From contig CM031864.1 in NCBI GenBank assembly GCA_018697195.1, positions 16,318,263 through 16,382,262 on the forward strand: 64,000 nucleotides of DNA, written 5' to 3'. The DNA comes from Certhia americana. Taxonomy: Eukaryota > Chordata > Aves > Passeriformes > Certhiidae. Shown one piece after another: positions 12,701 to 58,561 of this stretch. Every line of letters starts with the position of its first letter. The first letter of the stretch is position 1. A program made the translations under genes and the position numbers. The notes under the pieces are model-generated. The model did not search any database, was not told the DNA's origin, and worked only from the letters and a program-made list of their open reading frames with translations.

Positions 12701-15700
12701 TTCACAAGTGCCGAAGTCCCTCACAATACATAGTTTTGCTATCAGTTTTAAAATTTAAGGGATTTTTATTTTAAAGAAGCCTCAAACTGTCAAACACACA
12801 CAAAAAAACTTATTTCTCTGCCATTTACTAGTCTTCATATTTTTATGGGATCTCAATTTTTTTTTCAACAAGACATTTCTCAAATGAAAACTAATTTTTT
12901 CAGTTCAGATTTAGAAAATGCAAAACAAGTTTGTGTATTAAATTCCTGTGTTGGCAGTAGGAGGTGGGACACAGATACCTGTCTGTTTGCACTGCCTAGT
13001 CCAGTACAGTAAGTGTACAATTCCACTTTAGGATCTGTGGCTGAGGGATGTAGTCTTGAAATATTTTGTGCCTCTTTGAACTTGCTTCTCTTTCATTTGT
13101 TGAACTGTCACTTAATCCACCTGTTTTCCCCATCTTTTAAAGGGGATTATGTATATTTACTGCATTTTAATATATGCCATGATAATGTTACAGGCATTAG
13201 ATGAGAAATTATCATTTCAGTGCTGTGATTGCATGCGTCCTGGTGAGGCTGCATTTTAGGGGAATTACTTCAGTCTTCTTGGCACAGTTCTATGATACAT
13301 CATTATTGGCGATATTTTCAGCACGCACTATGGTAATAACAGTTCATAAAATCCTTTTCCCTGCATCTTGAAAGGGATTGTTTATATTTTGGCATTTAAT
13401 AGAGCTTCACCTACCGTTTGTGGTCTGTTTGAAACTATCCTATTTACATAAAATGCAGTTTTCTTCTATTATTCTCATATGTGATGAGAAGCTAAGCTAA
13501 GTCTCGTAGAGAGTGGAGAAGTGGCAGTATTATAGACATAATTTCATATACTGATCCTCTTAGGCACATGTAAATAAAGGTTGTGACAGCAGCCCCTATT
13601 CATGGAAATTAGGATTTTGCTATTTCTTTTGCACATCTGAAACCAGAGGGGAGAAGTTTTGCTTCCACTGTACTGAACTCCATTGGAATTTTTTGGCTTG
13701 GAGTCGGAGCTTCAAGTTATAGATAAAAGTTTGGAAACTGCTGGAGTGTTTTTTACCAGGCCTGTTGCCAGAATATGGAGTCATGTTTCTTGGATACTGT
13801 AGCCATTTGCTGATCTCCCATCTGAGTGCTCATCACCTGTGTTGTGCTGTAGCCTCCATCCAGTTTTTGTGATCCTGAGAAAGGTCAGTGTGAAGAATTT
13901 CTTTCAATGTCATATTTCTTTGTAAGCCTTCTTGCAGGTTCTTCTCCTCGTGTAAAACCATGAGGAGCTGCTACAACAAGAAGCAGTTGAAGGCAACGTT
14001 TCTTCAAATGTTTTCTTTCCCTTTTGTAGCAAAGAAAACTGTCTCTTATGCCTCTTTCTCTCATTAGTGTTGGCCCAGCACTGCGTGGACAGAGCTTCTA
14101 GTTCTGTAAGCAAGTCTTTATTGCAATTGGAGCACCATTTGGGGGTCATGCTCTTTGTGTTAGAAAATTCTGGCTGAATCAGGGAATTTTGGTGGCTGGA
14201 AGCTAGATGATAGCAAGGACCCCCCAGGGAATTTTATTACCTGCTTAGATGAGGTGTTTTGGCTGAGTCAGGCCAAACATTTTCTCATACAGGAGCTGTA
14301 GGACCAGCTGCTGCAGCCCAGCAGCTATTGTGTGAGTGAAAGCAAACATTCCTCCCAAAGTATTCATCAGGACAACAGCTCAAACTGGGAGAGCATAGCA
14401 AAGGTGACGTGCTGATTGAGGCCCTCTCTATTTAAGGAACACGTTTTTCCTTTTTTTTTAAAATCTATTTAATCTCTTACAGATGGAGTTGGGCACTCAC
14501 TGTTTGTGCACAGGAATTGAACCTCATTTAATCAGTGTCCTACTTGAATTCATCCATTTATAATGTAGTGGACTATGGATATTTCTGCCTTAAACAGCTT
14601 CTTGTTACAAAGCAGAAAGCTGTGACTTAGATTAAATTTAAATCCTGATTTGTGACATGTTAGCACAGCAAACTAATGCTAAAATCTATTAAGCCTCCAA
14701 GTTGGTTTTTTCTTTAGTTCTTGACATTGGGTGAGTTCTGAGATCTTGACCACAATCACATTTGCTTCTGAGCAGGAGGAAATAGTCCATGTAGTTCCAG
14801 TAATCCAGACAAGCTGTCACATCTGGTTTTATGAATGACTTCAGGGGGGAAGGGAAGCTTGCAGTTGATTTACATTCACAATCATAAAATCAAAGACTAT
14901 TCTAGGTCTAGGAATTACTGTAGAGAACTTTGGGGACCTTGGCAGTTAGCTCAGAAAAGCAGCTTTTTCGTGGTTGTTTTTTTTTTTTTTTTTTTGGTCC
15001 CCTAAAAAATTAATCAGAAAATTAGTATACTAAGATACCTAGTAGTTCCAAATCTGTACTTCTAGCTCTTCAAAATTAAATTGCAAGTTAATAAACACTT
15101 AGTCTTTCTGATTATGATATAGAAAATTATAACTTTTTTAATCATAAGATCAAAATTCTATTTTTATATAGCATCTTTTACTATATTTGTCAAACTGGTT
15201 TTTTATTTGTCTCATTGTCTATTGAAATGATACTAAAACTCAAGAGCATATAAAAAGAAAAAGCTACTTCTTCTAGGAAAATATGTAAGCAGTTTTACTG
15301 TGAGATTTGGTAAGATCTGGTTTGGGATTTTTTCTAAAGGCAGGTTTAGTGTGTGCTGGTAGCATGTCAATGTGAAATGCAAGTGATACTGTGCACAAGC
15401 ACTCAACAGCATGGTGTAGTTTAAGGCTTCACTTACCTTTCTATAGAACTTCTAACAGAAACGAGCAATCTAAATTCTTGCTCTAATCTATATTCTCTGT
15501 AATGAATATATGGTATAGCACACTGAAGTTGTACTGTGCTCTTAGGAGCAAGTCTTCAGGAGTTACTAATGCCCAGAGTTTTGGTGTTATCTTCTAAGAG
15601 GGGGCAGTTTGAGAATCTCATTTAGAATTCAAATCCATTCAGTTTACACAACTTTAGCAGATTCTCTGGTATGTTCAGCTTCTTCTGAAGCTGGTACTCT

Positions 15701-16967
15701 CTTCAGCAGTACCATTGCCACTGCCATGCAATTTATATATTTTATTCTTAAATGGGATTTTGGTGGTAAATGCAGTATGTCAAAGCACCTGCTTTACCAA
15801 TTGCTTGGTTCAGAATTGGTCTGAAGCCCTGCATGTCCTCCTCCTTCTTCTTTTTTTCTTTTTTTTTTCCTTTTTTTTAATTAAGCAATAGTAGCTACTT
15901 TGTGGTCCTTGATAGCTAATTGTGGTAAGCATATCTTCAGTTTCATTACACACTGAAATGTTTCAGAAGTCTGCAGTGGCTCAGAAACATGTATTTTGCC
16001 ACTATAAAGAGATGTGCAGTGCTGCTTCCCATTACTGTCTGTGGATGACTCTGCCCTTTGTCACTACTCAGGCCAAGACCCAGGTCCCCAGCAGTTTGCT
16101 CAGTTTGCTGTGGTACAAGGGGGAAGGATGCTGTGCTGAACTGTCCAGGACTGGGACCATCCAGCAAAGATTGGCCCCTCTCTTTTAGCCAGCAGTCAAA
16201 GCACTACCAGAATTTTAAGAGAAACTGAGAATCAGAAACTGGCTGCCCATTCCTTTGCCCTGCAAAGCAGTGAGGTCTGTTCTCTGTTTTGCCAGCAGGA
16301 GTGTTTTTGTCATTATCTGTTTCAGAGCATTTCCACTCTGAATATATTTTATGTTAAGTGATTTGGAGAGGGAGAGTAAAGGGAAGAGTTGTGCAAAATT
16401 CATTGACAGCTTCTTGGCATAGAGAATGTGAATGATTTCTTGTCTTTGCCCACTGCCTGCTTGAGCACTGCAAAGGAAAGGACTTGGGCCCTGCCCCTTA
16501 CTGTTGTTTCTTTTCATACTTAATTTTCGGGTTGAGTGGGCAGAACATTTACAACCTAAAGGATGTGAGGTTCATCCTGGGAGGGAGTTTATCCAAATGA
16601 GAAAAATAATTTCTTGAAAGAATATTCAACTCTAAGCAGAGACTTGTAATAGGATGTCATCTAATAAAGCTGGAATATGCTGTATTTTGAGTATTCGGTT
16701 TAGAAGTATGGTTTTGAGTTTGGCATTTGGGAGGTGCTCTTCTCAAAGAAAATCCTACCTCATTTCACTGATTTAACTATTATACACCCTGTCCTGTTAT
16801 GCCATTGTGGACAATATCTTCATCTTAAACTGGAATACTTTTGAGGCTGCTCATCTTTGCAGCATGAGGCTCTGTCTCAAACCTTTGCTGCATCTCAGCA
16901 GCAAAGCACGTCAGTGCAGGAACATAGCAGCTTCACTTGCAGAACACACTCTTGCTCTGCATTCACG

Positions 16968-17034
16968 GTGACCTTCAAGGGTCACTGAGTGCACAGTTGC
17001 CTCCTTGGAAGAATTTATTTCACAGTGACCTTTG
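16968..17034. promoter_or_regulatory. Candidate nuclear-receptor site cluster in intron 1
   Basis: GTGACCTTCAAGGGTCAC at 16968-16985 contains two facing-away half-sites (TGACCT, then GGGTCA after four bases), and a second GTGACCTTTG at 17025-17034 contains another TGACCT. The half-site AGGTCA is the core recognised by many nuclear receptors, and extended forms resemble ERR/NR5A sites. Function is inference only; matches this short occur by chance. Confidence 0.25.
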
Positions 17035-19940
17035 TGCCAGGTGACACACCTGGATAACTAGGTGAGAGGATACTTTTTGCTCAACAGTATAATTAACTCT
17101 GAATGACAGGAGAGACAGAAGGACTATCATCTGTGGCTTTTGGGGGGACTTAAAAAAGAATATTTAAATGTACAGGCAGTGTGACCAGCTTCCAGTGTTA
17201 GCATCCACACCGTTGAACTCTCTACTTTCTCAAAAACATATTGAAGAAGACAACCCTATCTAAAACCCTTAAATCCAAGGACAAAGATGCTGCTGAGACT
17301 GCTCAGGCTGAGAACTTTAACTCAATTACTGCAAATTCAGAAGGCAAATTACTAATGATCATGGAGATTTAATTTCATTGAAGAGTTGCTAGGGCCTCTG
17401 TCTGGAACAAGGGCTCCAAAAACCTTTTTATGGAAGAATATAACATCACTTTAACAAATGAGATATAGGGCTTGTAGAGGGATAAAACCCTCCCCTGTAA
17501 CAAAGTACATTATTTTTCAATGGATGAACAATTAACTGAAGTCTCTTTGGTAAACCCCAGTGAATAATATTTCTGAATTATTTATATCTTAATTACATTG
17601 TTCTGTTTGAGAAGTGTACATTCTTGGCATAATTTTAGCAAACTTTATGTGCTATTGCAGCATAGAACAAAGGTTTTCTTTGGGTTTAGGGTGGGCTTTG
17701 GTGGGTTTGTTATTTGATTTGGGTTTTTTTACATTTCTCGTTTGTCTTCCTCCTCTGAACTTTAAAAAGTATATCCTGCTTTAAGGATGCAGGTGATACA
17801 TACTTTTTTTCTAGAGAAATTGCAAAACAGGAATGAATAATTGTGCTGTGGGTTTTATTTACAAACATTTTTTAAAATCTCTTTTTTTTAAAGGCTGAGT
17901 AGTAGCGTACTAATCTTGATGCTTTTTTTTTACATCCTTAATTTTAATGTGTTAGACAAACAGGGAAATCAAAAATCTTAATCTGATTTGGATATACTTA
18001 CCACTTAAATAGTTTGCCATACAGCTGTTATATCAATTTATATTCAATATATTTCAACTCGAAAATTAAGTTTCCTCAAAACTTAACACTCAATTCATAG
18101 TGGATGGTTTCTTTCATTATGGATATGAACCTTTACACTAGTTGCTCATTGCTATTGATTATTCTATTTTTTTTTTAAATCAATTCTAATTTATGTGCCT
18201 ATATATGGAAACAATGTCATGTATTTCCCAGTACAGCTATTAATAGCCTCCCTACATATGCATAATTATTTATTTTAATCTGCACTGACAGAAAAGCACT
18301 CACAAGTGCATGTAAAGTAAGTTTGCATGGGTTTTTTCCCTTTCATTTTTTACTGTTTGTCATTTCTAAATTGCTTTCTTGTTCTCCTTTTTCCTGATAG
18401 TCAAATTCTGTGGCAAGATGATGCTTCTGACTACTTTGGATATTTAAAAATCTTTGCGTTTTTAAATTTTTGTACTAAAAGTAGAAGCTACGGGTAGGAA
18501 AATTTTAATGAGAGATTCAGGAAACTTGTGAAATTATAGCTGAGGACTAGTAGATGGGTCTTGCTTATGGAAGGCAGTATTATTGGTATATGTATGGATT
18601 TAAATAGTTTGACCAACATCTGTTGACATAGGGCCCAGGCACAACCTTTGTGATCCAAATTCTTTTGAAAATCAAGTTACTATAGGGTATCTGTAGTGGT
18701 TTAATGTTTTGGACATTCTTCAGTTTGTTAGCCTGATGCTGTTCTCCTTGAACTCATTCCAGAATGTTTTCTTCTACTGTTTACTGTGATGATAACTGAT
18801 TTTATGATAAAAACTTTCAACATTTTAATTATGCCTTAAAATACCTTTTTGTCCACTACATTTTTCAGAATTCAAGGCAACTTCATCATAGTGTTTAAGA
18901 AAATTTGGTGGAATTTTGGTCTTTTGGGTAGTTATGTGCAAATCAGGCCAGATATTTATTAAATAAATCCTGAATTATGATGGGATCAAATTCAAGTTCA
19001 GGAGAACCCTTCTTTGGTCTCCACTCATTTACCTCTGGCTGAAATTTTTTGGGTAGGACCTAATACCTGCTCATTGTCCAGGGTCTGTGTGTAAGGCACA
19101 GAAATCTTGTCACATATGTAATTAATTGTACTGGTGTAGGTTCTATAATGTGCCCTTTGTGCTCTTATTTCTCAGTGATATGTGAATGTAGAGTAGGCAC
19201 AGTTATGACCCTCTGTGTGCTGGGGGTCTGAAGGCTTTTCATCTCCTGCTCCCTTACTACACCAACTCCTGTTCCATCATTGCAGCACTTTTTAATTTCA
19301 GCCTAGCTTGCCTGCACAAGATAGTAAGATTTGGTTTTTTTAATTGTTACTATTTTTTAAAGAGAAAGGGCTTTACTAGAAGGATTAAAAAAATTAGAGG
19401 ACCTGGTAAATGTATTTCCATTAACAACTTGACAAATCTTCATAGATATGCCAGTGTTTCTTTAAACAACTGCAAGTATCACTACATTTTTTTTAACAAT
19501 CTTTAAAAGGAACCTATTATAAAGAATGTATAAAATTTCATCATAGATTGTAATTATTAGAATTTAGTCTTCTTTCCTCTATTCATCTTGTCTATTAAAG
19601 CACAAATTAAATCTATAAAATTACAAACGTGACTCATTAGCTCTGAGCATATAACTGCCAGGCAAGCAGCCATGACAAATCCAGAAGTATTTAAATCTCT
19701 TGGTGTTAAAAATAGGCATAGTAAAGATGTCACTAAATTTAAAATAAATCTGTTGTAAAGTGTAGCTCCAGTTAACATCATATCTTGTGATGTTGTTGCT
19801 TTAGGTCAATGTGAGTGTAACCTGAGGCTAGTGAATGGCCTTACAGGGTTAATGTACAGGGAGCCGAGTGCTAGGCACTGTAAGTGTGTGTTGTCAGAAA
19901 CAGTGTTGCCTGGTGATTATATTACTGTTTTTCTTCCTAG

Positions 19941-53575
<33,635 letters not shown>

Positions 53576-54890
53576 CTTCCACACACTGTGAAGCCCCAGC
53601 TGACTGGCTCACAAGAATGCCTCTCTCTGAAGAATACCGACCCTTCAATTGCTTTCTGTGCCACCTGTAGCTTCTGGGTTTTTTAAATCACATGAAGATC
53701 CTTTTAAGTACTGTTTCACCACTCTTGTGAAGAGTGGCCTCTTTGTATATTGTTTTTTATCTGAACACTGGAAACCAGGTCTATGGCGTTCCTAAGCTGA
53801 GTTGGTGAACCCAGGCTGTGTTGAACTTCCCGCCACACGGGCGCACATGGATCTGTACAGTTTCTCTCACTCTTCCACAGCAGATAATATTGCTCTTTAA
53901 AGTATCTGCCTTAAGTGGGAAAAGCAGACTTTGAGATAGGTAATCTCCACTCAGCCACACTGAAGTAAATTGGGATACCGGTGACACTCACACAGAACCT
54001 GGTTCTAGTCGGAGAAGGCAAATGATTTCAGCTGAATATTGTGCAGTCTTTGAAACGACACGTTTTTATGTACACCTTCATCTTGTGTTCTTAAAATAAT
54101 GGTATTGAGAACAGATATGCCTTGTTTTGTAAATTTTCTATGGTATTTATTAGGAAAAACGTTAAACAACCTTGCCTTTGAGATAACAACTGTGTAAGTG
54201 CTTCCATTACAAAGAACCCAGAAAAATCCGTAGGGTTTACCAAAGTCACTTGCCAAACAGTTTTGCCTTCAAGCTCCTTGAGCATGGCTTAAGGCCCTGG
54301 TTGGGATGAGGAATGTAAGGAGGATGCTGCCCATGTAACCCCAGAGCACAGCAGCTGCAAGGCCCAGGCCTGGCCCCTTATGTACTTGCCTCGAGCCCTT
54401 CCCATGCCCTGAGGGGACAGAGAAGTTCCTAGTCCCTATCTAACCCCCTCAATCCTCCTCTGCCTGCTGTACAGTATCATATCACTTAGAAAACGTGAGG
54501 ATTTTCAATGTATACATGCTGTGAACATGTATATTTGGAAGTTGTAATGTATTCTTACCTCCAGGCAAGTAATTTAACTGTACCACTTCACCGATGTTGC
54601 GTAGTGGCCAAGTGAAAAAAAATGTATCCATGTAGGCCACTGACCTCCAGCCCCTGGATTTGGCAGTACTGAGGGTAAAAAGCAATATGTTGTAATAGAA
54701 TGTATAAATATTTTTGATAAAAAGTGTATATTTTATAAACCCCTTAACACTAAAAGCTGTACCTCAAAAGTTGAAAAGTAATTTAGACCAGACACTGTGT
54801 GTATTTGTAAACCAAGACCTATTTTTGGCATCTGCTATTCTGTGGGCAAACACTGACTCTTGGAAAATAAATTTCCCTTACCTCTGGCAC
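53576..54890 (+). other. PKN2: PKN2 3' UTR (minimum extent)
   Basis: Non-coding sequence after the stop codon, with a canonical AATAAA at 54866-54871 and another at 54970-54975. ATTAAA variants at 55654-55659 and 55717-55722 could mark longer forms, so the UTR may extend to about 55740. The extent is inferred from signals alone. Confidence 0.6.
54866..54871 (+). terminator. Polyadenylation signal AATAAA (PKN2, proximal)
   Basis: First canonical hexamer after the stop, about 1.29 kb downstream. Confidence 0.5.
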
Positions 54891-54969
54891 CATTCAGCAC
54901 TGTAACCTCACAGGTTCATCCTGGCCAGGAGTTTGCTTTCATGGGCTAAGGCAGTGAGCATCGCACTCA

Positions 54970-54975
54970 AATAAA
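54970..54975 (+). terminator. Polyadenylation signal AATAAA (PKN2, second)
   Basis: Second canonical hexamer, 104 bases after the first; which of the two is used cannot be told from sequence. Confidence 0.4.
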
Positions 54976-57900
54976 TTAAAATTACCAGTTTTTCTTAATT
55001 CAAAGAAGAAACACAAACCACTGGAGTATGCAATGTTAAGGTGGTTTAAAATCAAGATGCTGGACAAACCTGCAGGGGTAGGCAGGGGAGCAGCTTAAGG
55101 GAGAAAAAAATAATGGTTACTAGTCTAAATCAGGCCAGTTCCCCACAGGAATGGGGCAGGCACCTTCCCCACTGCTACAAATCACCTTGGGAAGAGTGAG
55201 TCAACTCCTCAGCATTCCTTGTTTCCAGGTTCTGTATTGATTAGAAACAAATTATGTTCCTGTATCTAGCTGAAACCAATACTTTTGAGGTACAGTCAGC
55301 TCGCCCTTTTTGGTTCCCAAATATATATATACACAAGCATCTCACAGGGTGCTTAGTACTTATGAAAGTATCCTCAAAAATACCTTTTTGTAACTACATC
55401 TTGTACAGAAATCTTTTTTTAATCTAAGCAAATCACTAAAAAAAAAAAAATTAGAAAAAATTAGAGTGCAGGGTATGTTCACCCAATTAAGCTGAAAAAA
55501 GCACTAATTTTATCTCTGTAGTTTTTTAAATATTTTTAGGCAGATTAAGATTTAAACCCTAGATTGTAAATATATTTTGCTATACTTTATCTGTATGTGG
55601 CTGCTCAAGCACTTTGTAAGGAAATTAGGATATTTTAGAATGGTACACTATGCATTAAATGAAATGTGCCTTTAACAAATGTCATTCTAAGTGTTTTGCA
55701 GTCATTAATATCACAAATTAAAGTTCTAAATAGAGTAATTTGTAAATTGTGTCGCAAACATGATTTTGCTGTTTCTTGAAGTGGCTGGTCATGTTTTCTC
55801 CACAGGTAACTTCAGAAACGATCTTACCATCAGGAGGGGACACAGTCTCTTGGTGGGAATTCAGTAGGCTTCCATTCTCTTTTTTTTTTAAAGAAAGAAC
55901 ATTATAAACTGCCTCTGAGCAGTCTTGTCAGGAGTAGACCCTGTCAGCTGGAGTCTGACTTGCTTGACTCAGCATTCTCCCTCCCAGGCTTCCCCTGAGG
56001 GCAGCAGGGAGAACCCAGCCCTTCATTACAGTCTCTTTCCTACCTGCCATTCCTTAGCAAGCTGTGTAACCAAACCTGGATCTGGATCTACCCACCCCAC
56101 ACTGAGCTCATTCTTTAGACAGTCTAGAGGGAGGAAGATTTCTTCTGATGCATTTAGAACAGAATTCTTTACTCTTAAGAGCCACATGGAATTTTACGCA
56201 GCCATTTTGCTTAGAGATGGACACTTCACTTCATACCTGGCTAAACAATTGTTCCACAAAGGGCTGGCTCCAGAGTTTCAAGGATCTAGTCTGAACTGCC
56301 ATGGAACATGAAGATGTTCTACCCTTGCACTTGTGTGTGGGGAATGCAACCCTGCATCATCCTGCCCTCTCCCTCAGGCCCAGCCCCGAGCTTGAGGACA
56401 GCCAGTGCCTCCCCAGGGCCCTGCCACAGACCTGGCTGATACAGGCAGGGCAGGAGCTACCAGACAGGTCAGAGCTGCCTAAAAATGAATGCAGGGCTAG
56501 GCCACATTTTATCCTGCTATGCTTCACATTAACTAGTAGACTGCAGCCAGTAGAAGTGGCATTCAGAATATACCTCCCCTTCAAGCAGATTTCTAGTTCT
56601 GCCTCTTTGTGCTCTAAGTTACTGCCACATCCACACCCCAGGAGATAAAGAAACTGCTTGTGGAACTGCAGGGTTCCACAGGAAGGCAGGATTGCACACC
56701 CCTGCCTCCATCTGCTGCACTTCAGAGCTTTGCACAATGTATTTAAATTCCTGTCCAGGCAATCTATGCAGGATGCAACAATTTCAACTGCAAACACACA
56801 CCCGTCACATGTCAAGTGCTTGTGCCTAATTCCTGAAAGAATTTAAGTATGAACATTACAGGCAATGTATATTTCAGTCACTTTTAACCTCCATGGAACA
56901 GATTTAACCCACAGATCTATGCTGGAAAGCAGTGTTCACAGTAAAAGCAATGTCTATCTTTGCATTCCCAAGCTGTAACAGTGCATTAAAAGTCAGGCCC
57001 AGGCCAGTCAAAACATCCCATCTTCACCCACAGAGGACACAGGCAGAGTAGCTCAGACCAAGATGGGGAATGCTCAGATAACAGAAAAGGTTGCAACAAA
57101 GTCAAAGGCAATACATCAGACAATGAATACCTGCCCTCCCAACTGAGTGTACCCCTTCCAACATCTGCACCAGAGTCTTTGATGGCTGCAACCAACAGCT
57201 CCTGTGGTGTAACAGGACTGTATAATATTTGTCACTTGTTTATAGAAAAACACATTCAGTTTCCACAATTCCAGTATCTACTGGCAGAAGAGGATTAAAG
57301 CTCAACTAGTAAAAAACCAGTGAGAGCTACTAGCAATAGTGCTATTAGCACTGGACAAAGCCTTCCCTCTGGATGGCGTAGAACCAGATGTGCAGCAAGC
57401 TGACCCCTCAGCTGTTATTTGTGTGGTTAAACTGAATTGGCACCTGTGATATAAAATCTCAGGAACCACAAGACTCCCAGTTAAGCACATTTGTTGCTTT
57501 TTATGCAAAGGGACAGTGTCAGGAAGCAACCAGTGTTCAAAGCTCTTGGTCTGGGCAGGGCTGAACAACTTCAGGCCTTCACTCAGCACCTGGCGTATCA
57601 GTTCAAACAGCAAGTGCTCACTTAGAACACAACCACAGGCCAGGCTGCAGGGTGGGCTGGCAGGTCAGAAATTTAACAGAAACCTATATTAGAAATACTT
57701 TTTACTTTTCTTTGTACCATACTAAGCAACATGAAGTTACCAGGAATTCAACCAAAGTGAGTCCTCATGATTCTCAGTAGCTCCTTTGTGATTATATCAA
57801 ATTCATGGCAGAAAAGCAGAGACATGAGTGAGAATCAGCATTTCAGCAACTGTTTACATTCTGGGTGCAAGCACCCACACACTACAGCTCCCTACAACTA

Positions 57901-58064
57901 CCAGAGCACTCTAGAGATCAGAAATTGTCCATAAAGTGAGCATTTAAGCAGCCTTGTGACCAAGCCCACAAGTATGAAGCTCACTCCCCCATTCCATGGA
58001 CTGCATTCCAGTTCTCAGCATGTACAACAGTACGTGCATGTCACATTGCAGTCATACCCACAAG
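54976..58064. other. PKN2-GTF2B convergent intergenic interval (part may be PKN2 UTR)
   Basis: The left part to about 55740 may be a long PKN2 3' UTR. 55900-57680 is less AT-rich and has several open frames up to 152 codons on both strands, but none has recognisable protein features or splice signals. No RNA gene or repeat family is recognised. Confidence 0.7.
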
Positions 58065-58084
58065 ATGGTGTTTTTGGAAAACAG

Positions 58085-58090
58085 TTTATT
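58085..58090 (-). terminator. Polyadenylation signal AATAAA (GTF2B, distal)
   Basis: TTTATT on the plus strand, about 340 bases beyond the GTF2B stop, followed in transcript order by a GT-rich stretch. Best candidate for the main cleavage site near 58065. Confidence 0.6.
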
Positions 58091-58352
58091 TGGGAATTAC
58101 ACAATATTTTAAATTCTCCAAAATACATCTTACTAGATCCCTACAAAAAAAATCTAAATAAGTACAACAGTATCAAATTAAATTTGTTGCAACAGTTATT
58201 AAATATTTACTTGCACTAATATATACATACAAAATGCCACACAATGAGCTTGTTTACCCTTGGAATGTATGCTGCTTTCCAGCAGTTATGCTCCATCTCC
58301 ATATCCTCCAGTTCCACAACACGAAGACCCAATATTAACACTTTGTACATCC

Positions 58353-58358
58353 TTTATT
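58353..58358 (-). terminator. Polyadenylation signal AATAAA (GTF2B, proximal)
   Basis: TTTATT on the plus strand only about 70 bases after the stop; a possible short-UTR form. Confidence 0.4.
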
Positions 58359-58427
58359 ATAGGCAAAAATAAAGAGTTCTTGTTGGGGGGTTTTTTTGGG
58401 GGGTTAACAGATTGACCCTCTGCAATC

Positions 58428-58561
58428 TCACAGCTGTGGTAGTTTGTCTACTGGGGTATCAAACTTGAAGTCTGCTGGGAAAAGATCTGGAGCTCGAGGA
58501 TAGATCAGCCTGTATGACTGTCTAATCGTAACATCAGCCACACCAGCAATATCACCAATTT
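58428..58561 (-). CDS. GTF2B: GTF2B exon 7 (last coding exon)
   Basis: Acceptor TTTTGTTGTAG on the minus strand; phase 1 in. It encodes [20 protein letters not shown] and [20 protein letters not shown] then LPQL and TGA. It forms the last helices of the second cyclin repeat and the C-terminal tail. Confidence 0.97.

Larger units (their letters stand above)
1..19940 (+). other. PKN2 intron 1 (3' part), no gene seen
   Basis: AT-rich sequence with many T-runs (for example 1698-1780 and 4851-4866) and no exon that joins to PKN2. It ends in a polypyrimidine tract and AG at 19939-19940. Open frames here are short, mostly lack conservation-like composition, and none is recognised. An old MIR-like SINE lies at about 606-790 and a cluster of nuclear-receptor-like half-sites at 16968-17034. 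A 405-nt open stretch without an ATG lies at 2344-2748. That this is intron 1, and not upstream intergenic DNA, is inferred from exon 2 starting in phase 0 at the residue where human exon 2 starts. Confidence 0.85.
58065..58427 (-). other. GTF2B: GTF2B 3' UTR (approximate)
   Basis: AT-rich sequence between the TGA at 58428-58430 and the distal polyadenylation signal. The end is inferred from the hexamer. Confidence 0.6.

Noticed and set aside
56357..56815. 152-codon minus-strand open frame, Cys-rich, between PKN2 and GTF2B
   Set aside because: An overlapping plus-strand frame is equally open, and there is no family pattern, promoter or polyadenylation signal that would support a gene.
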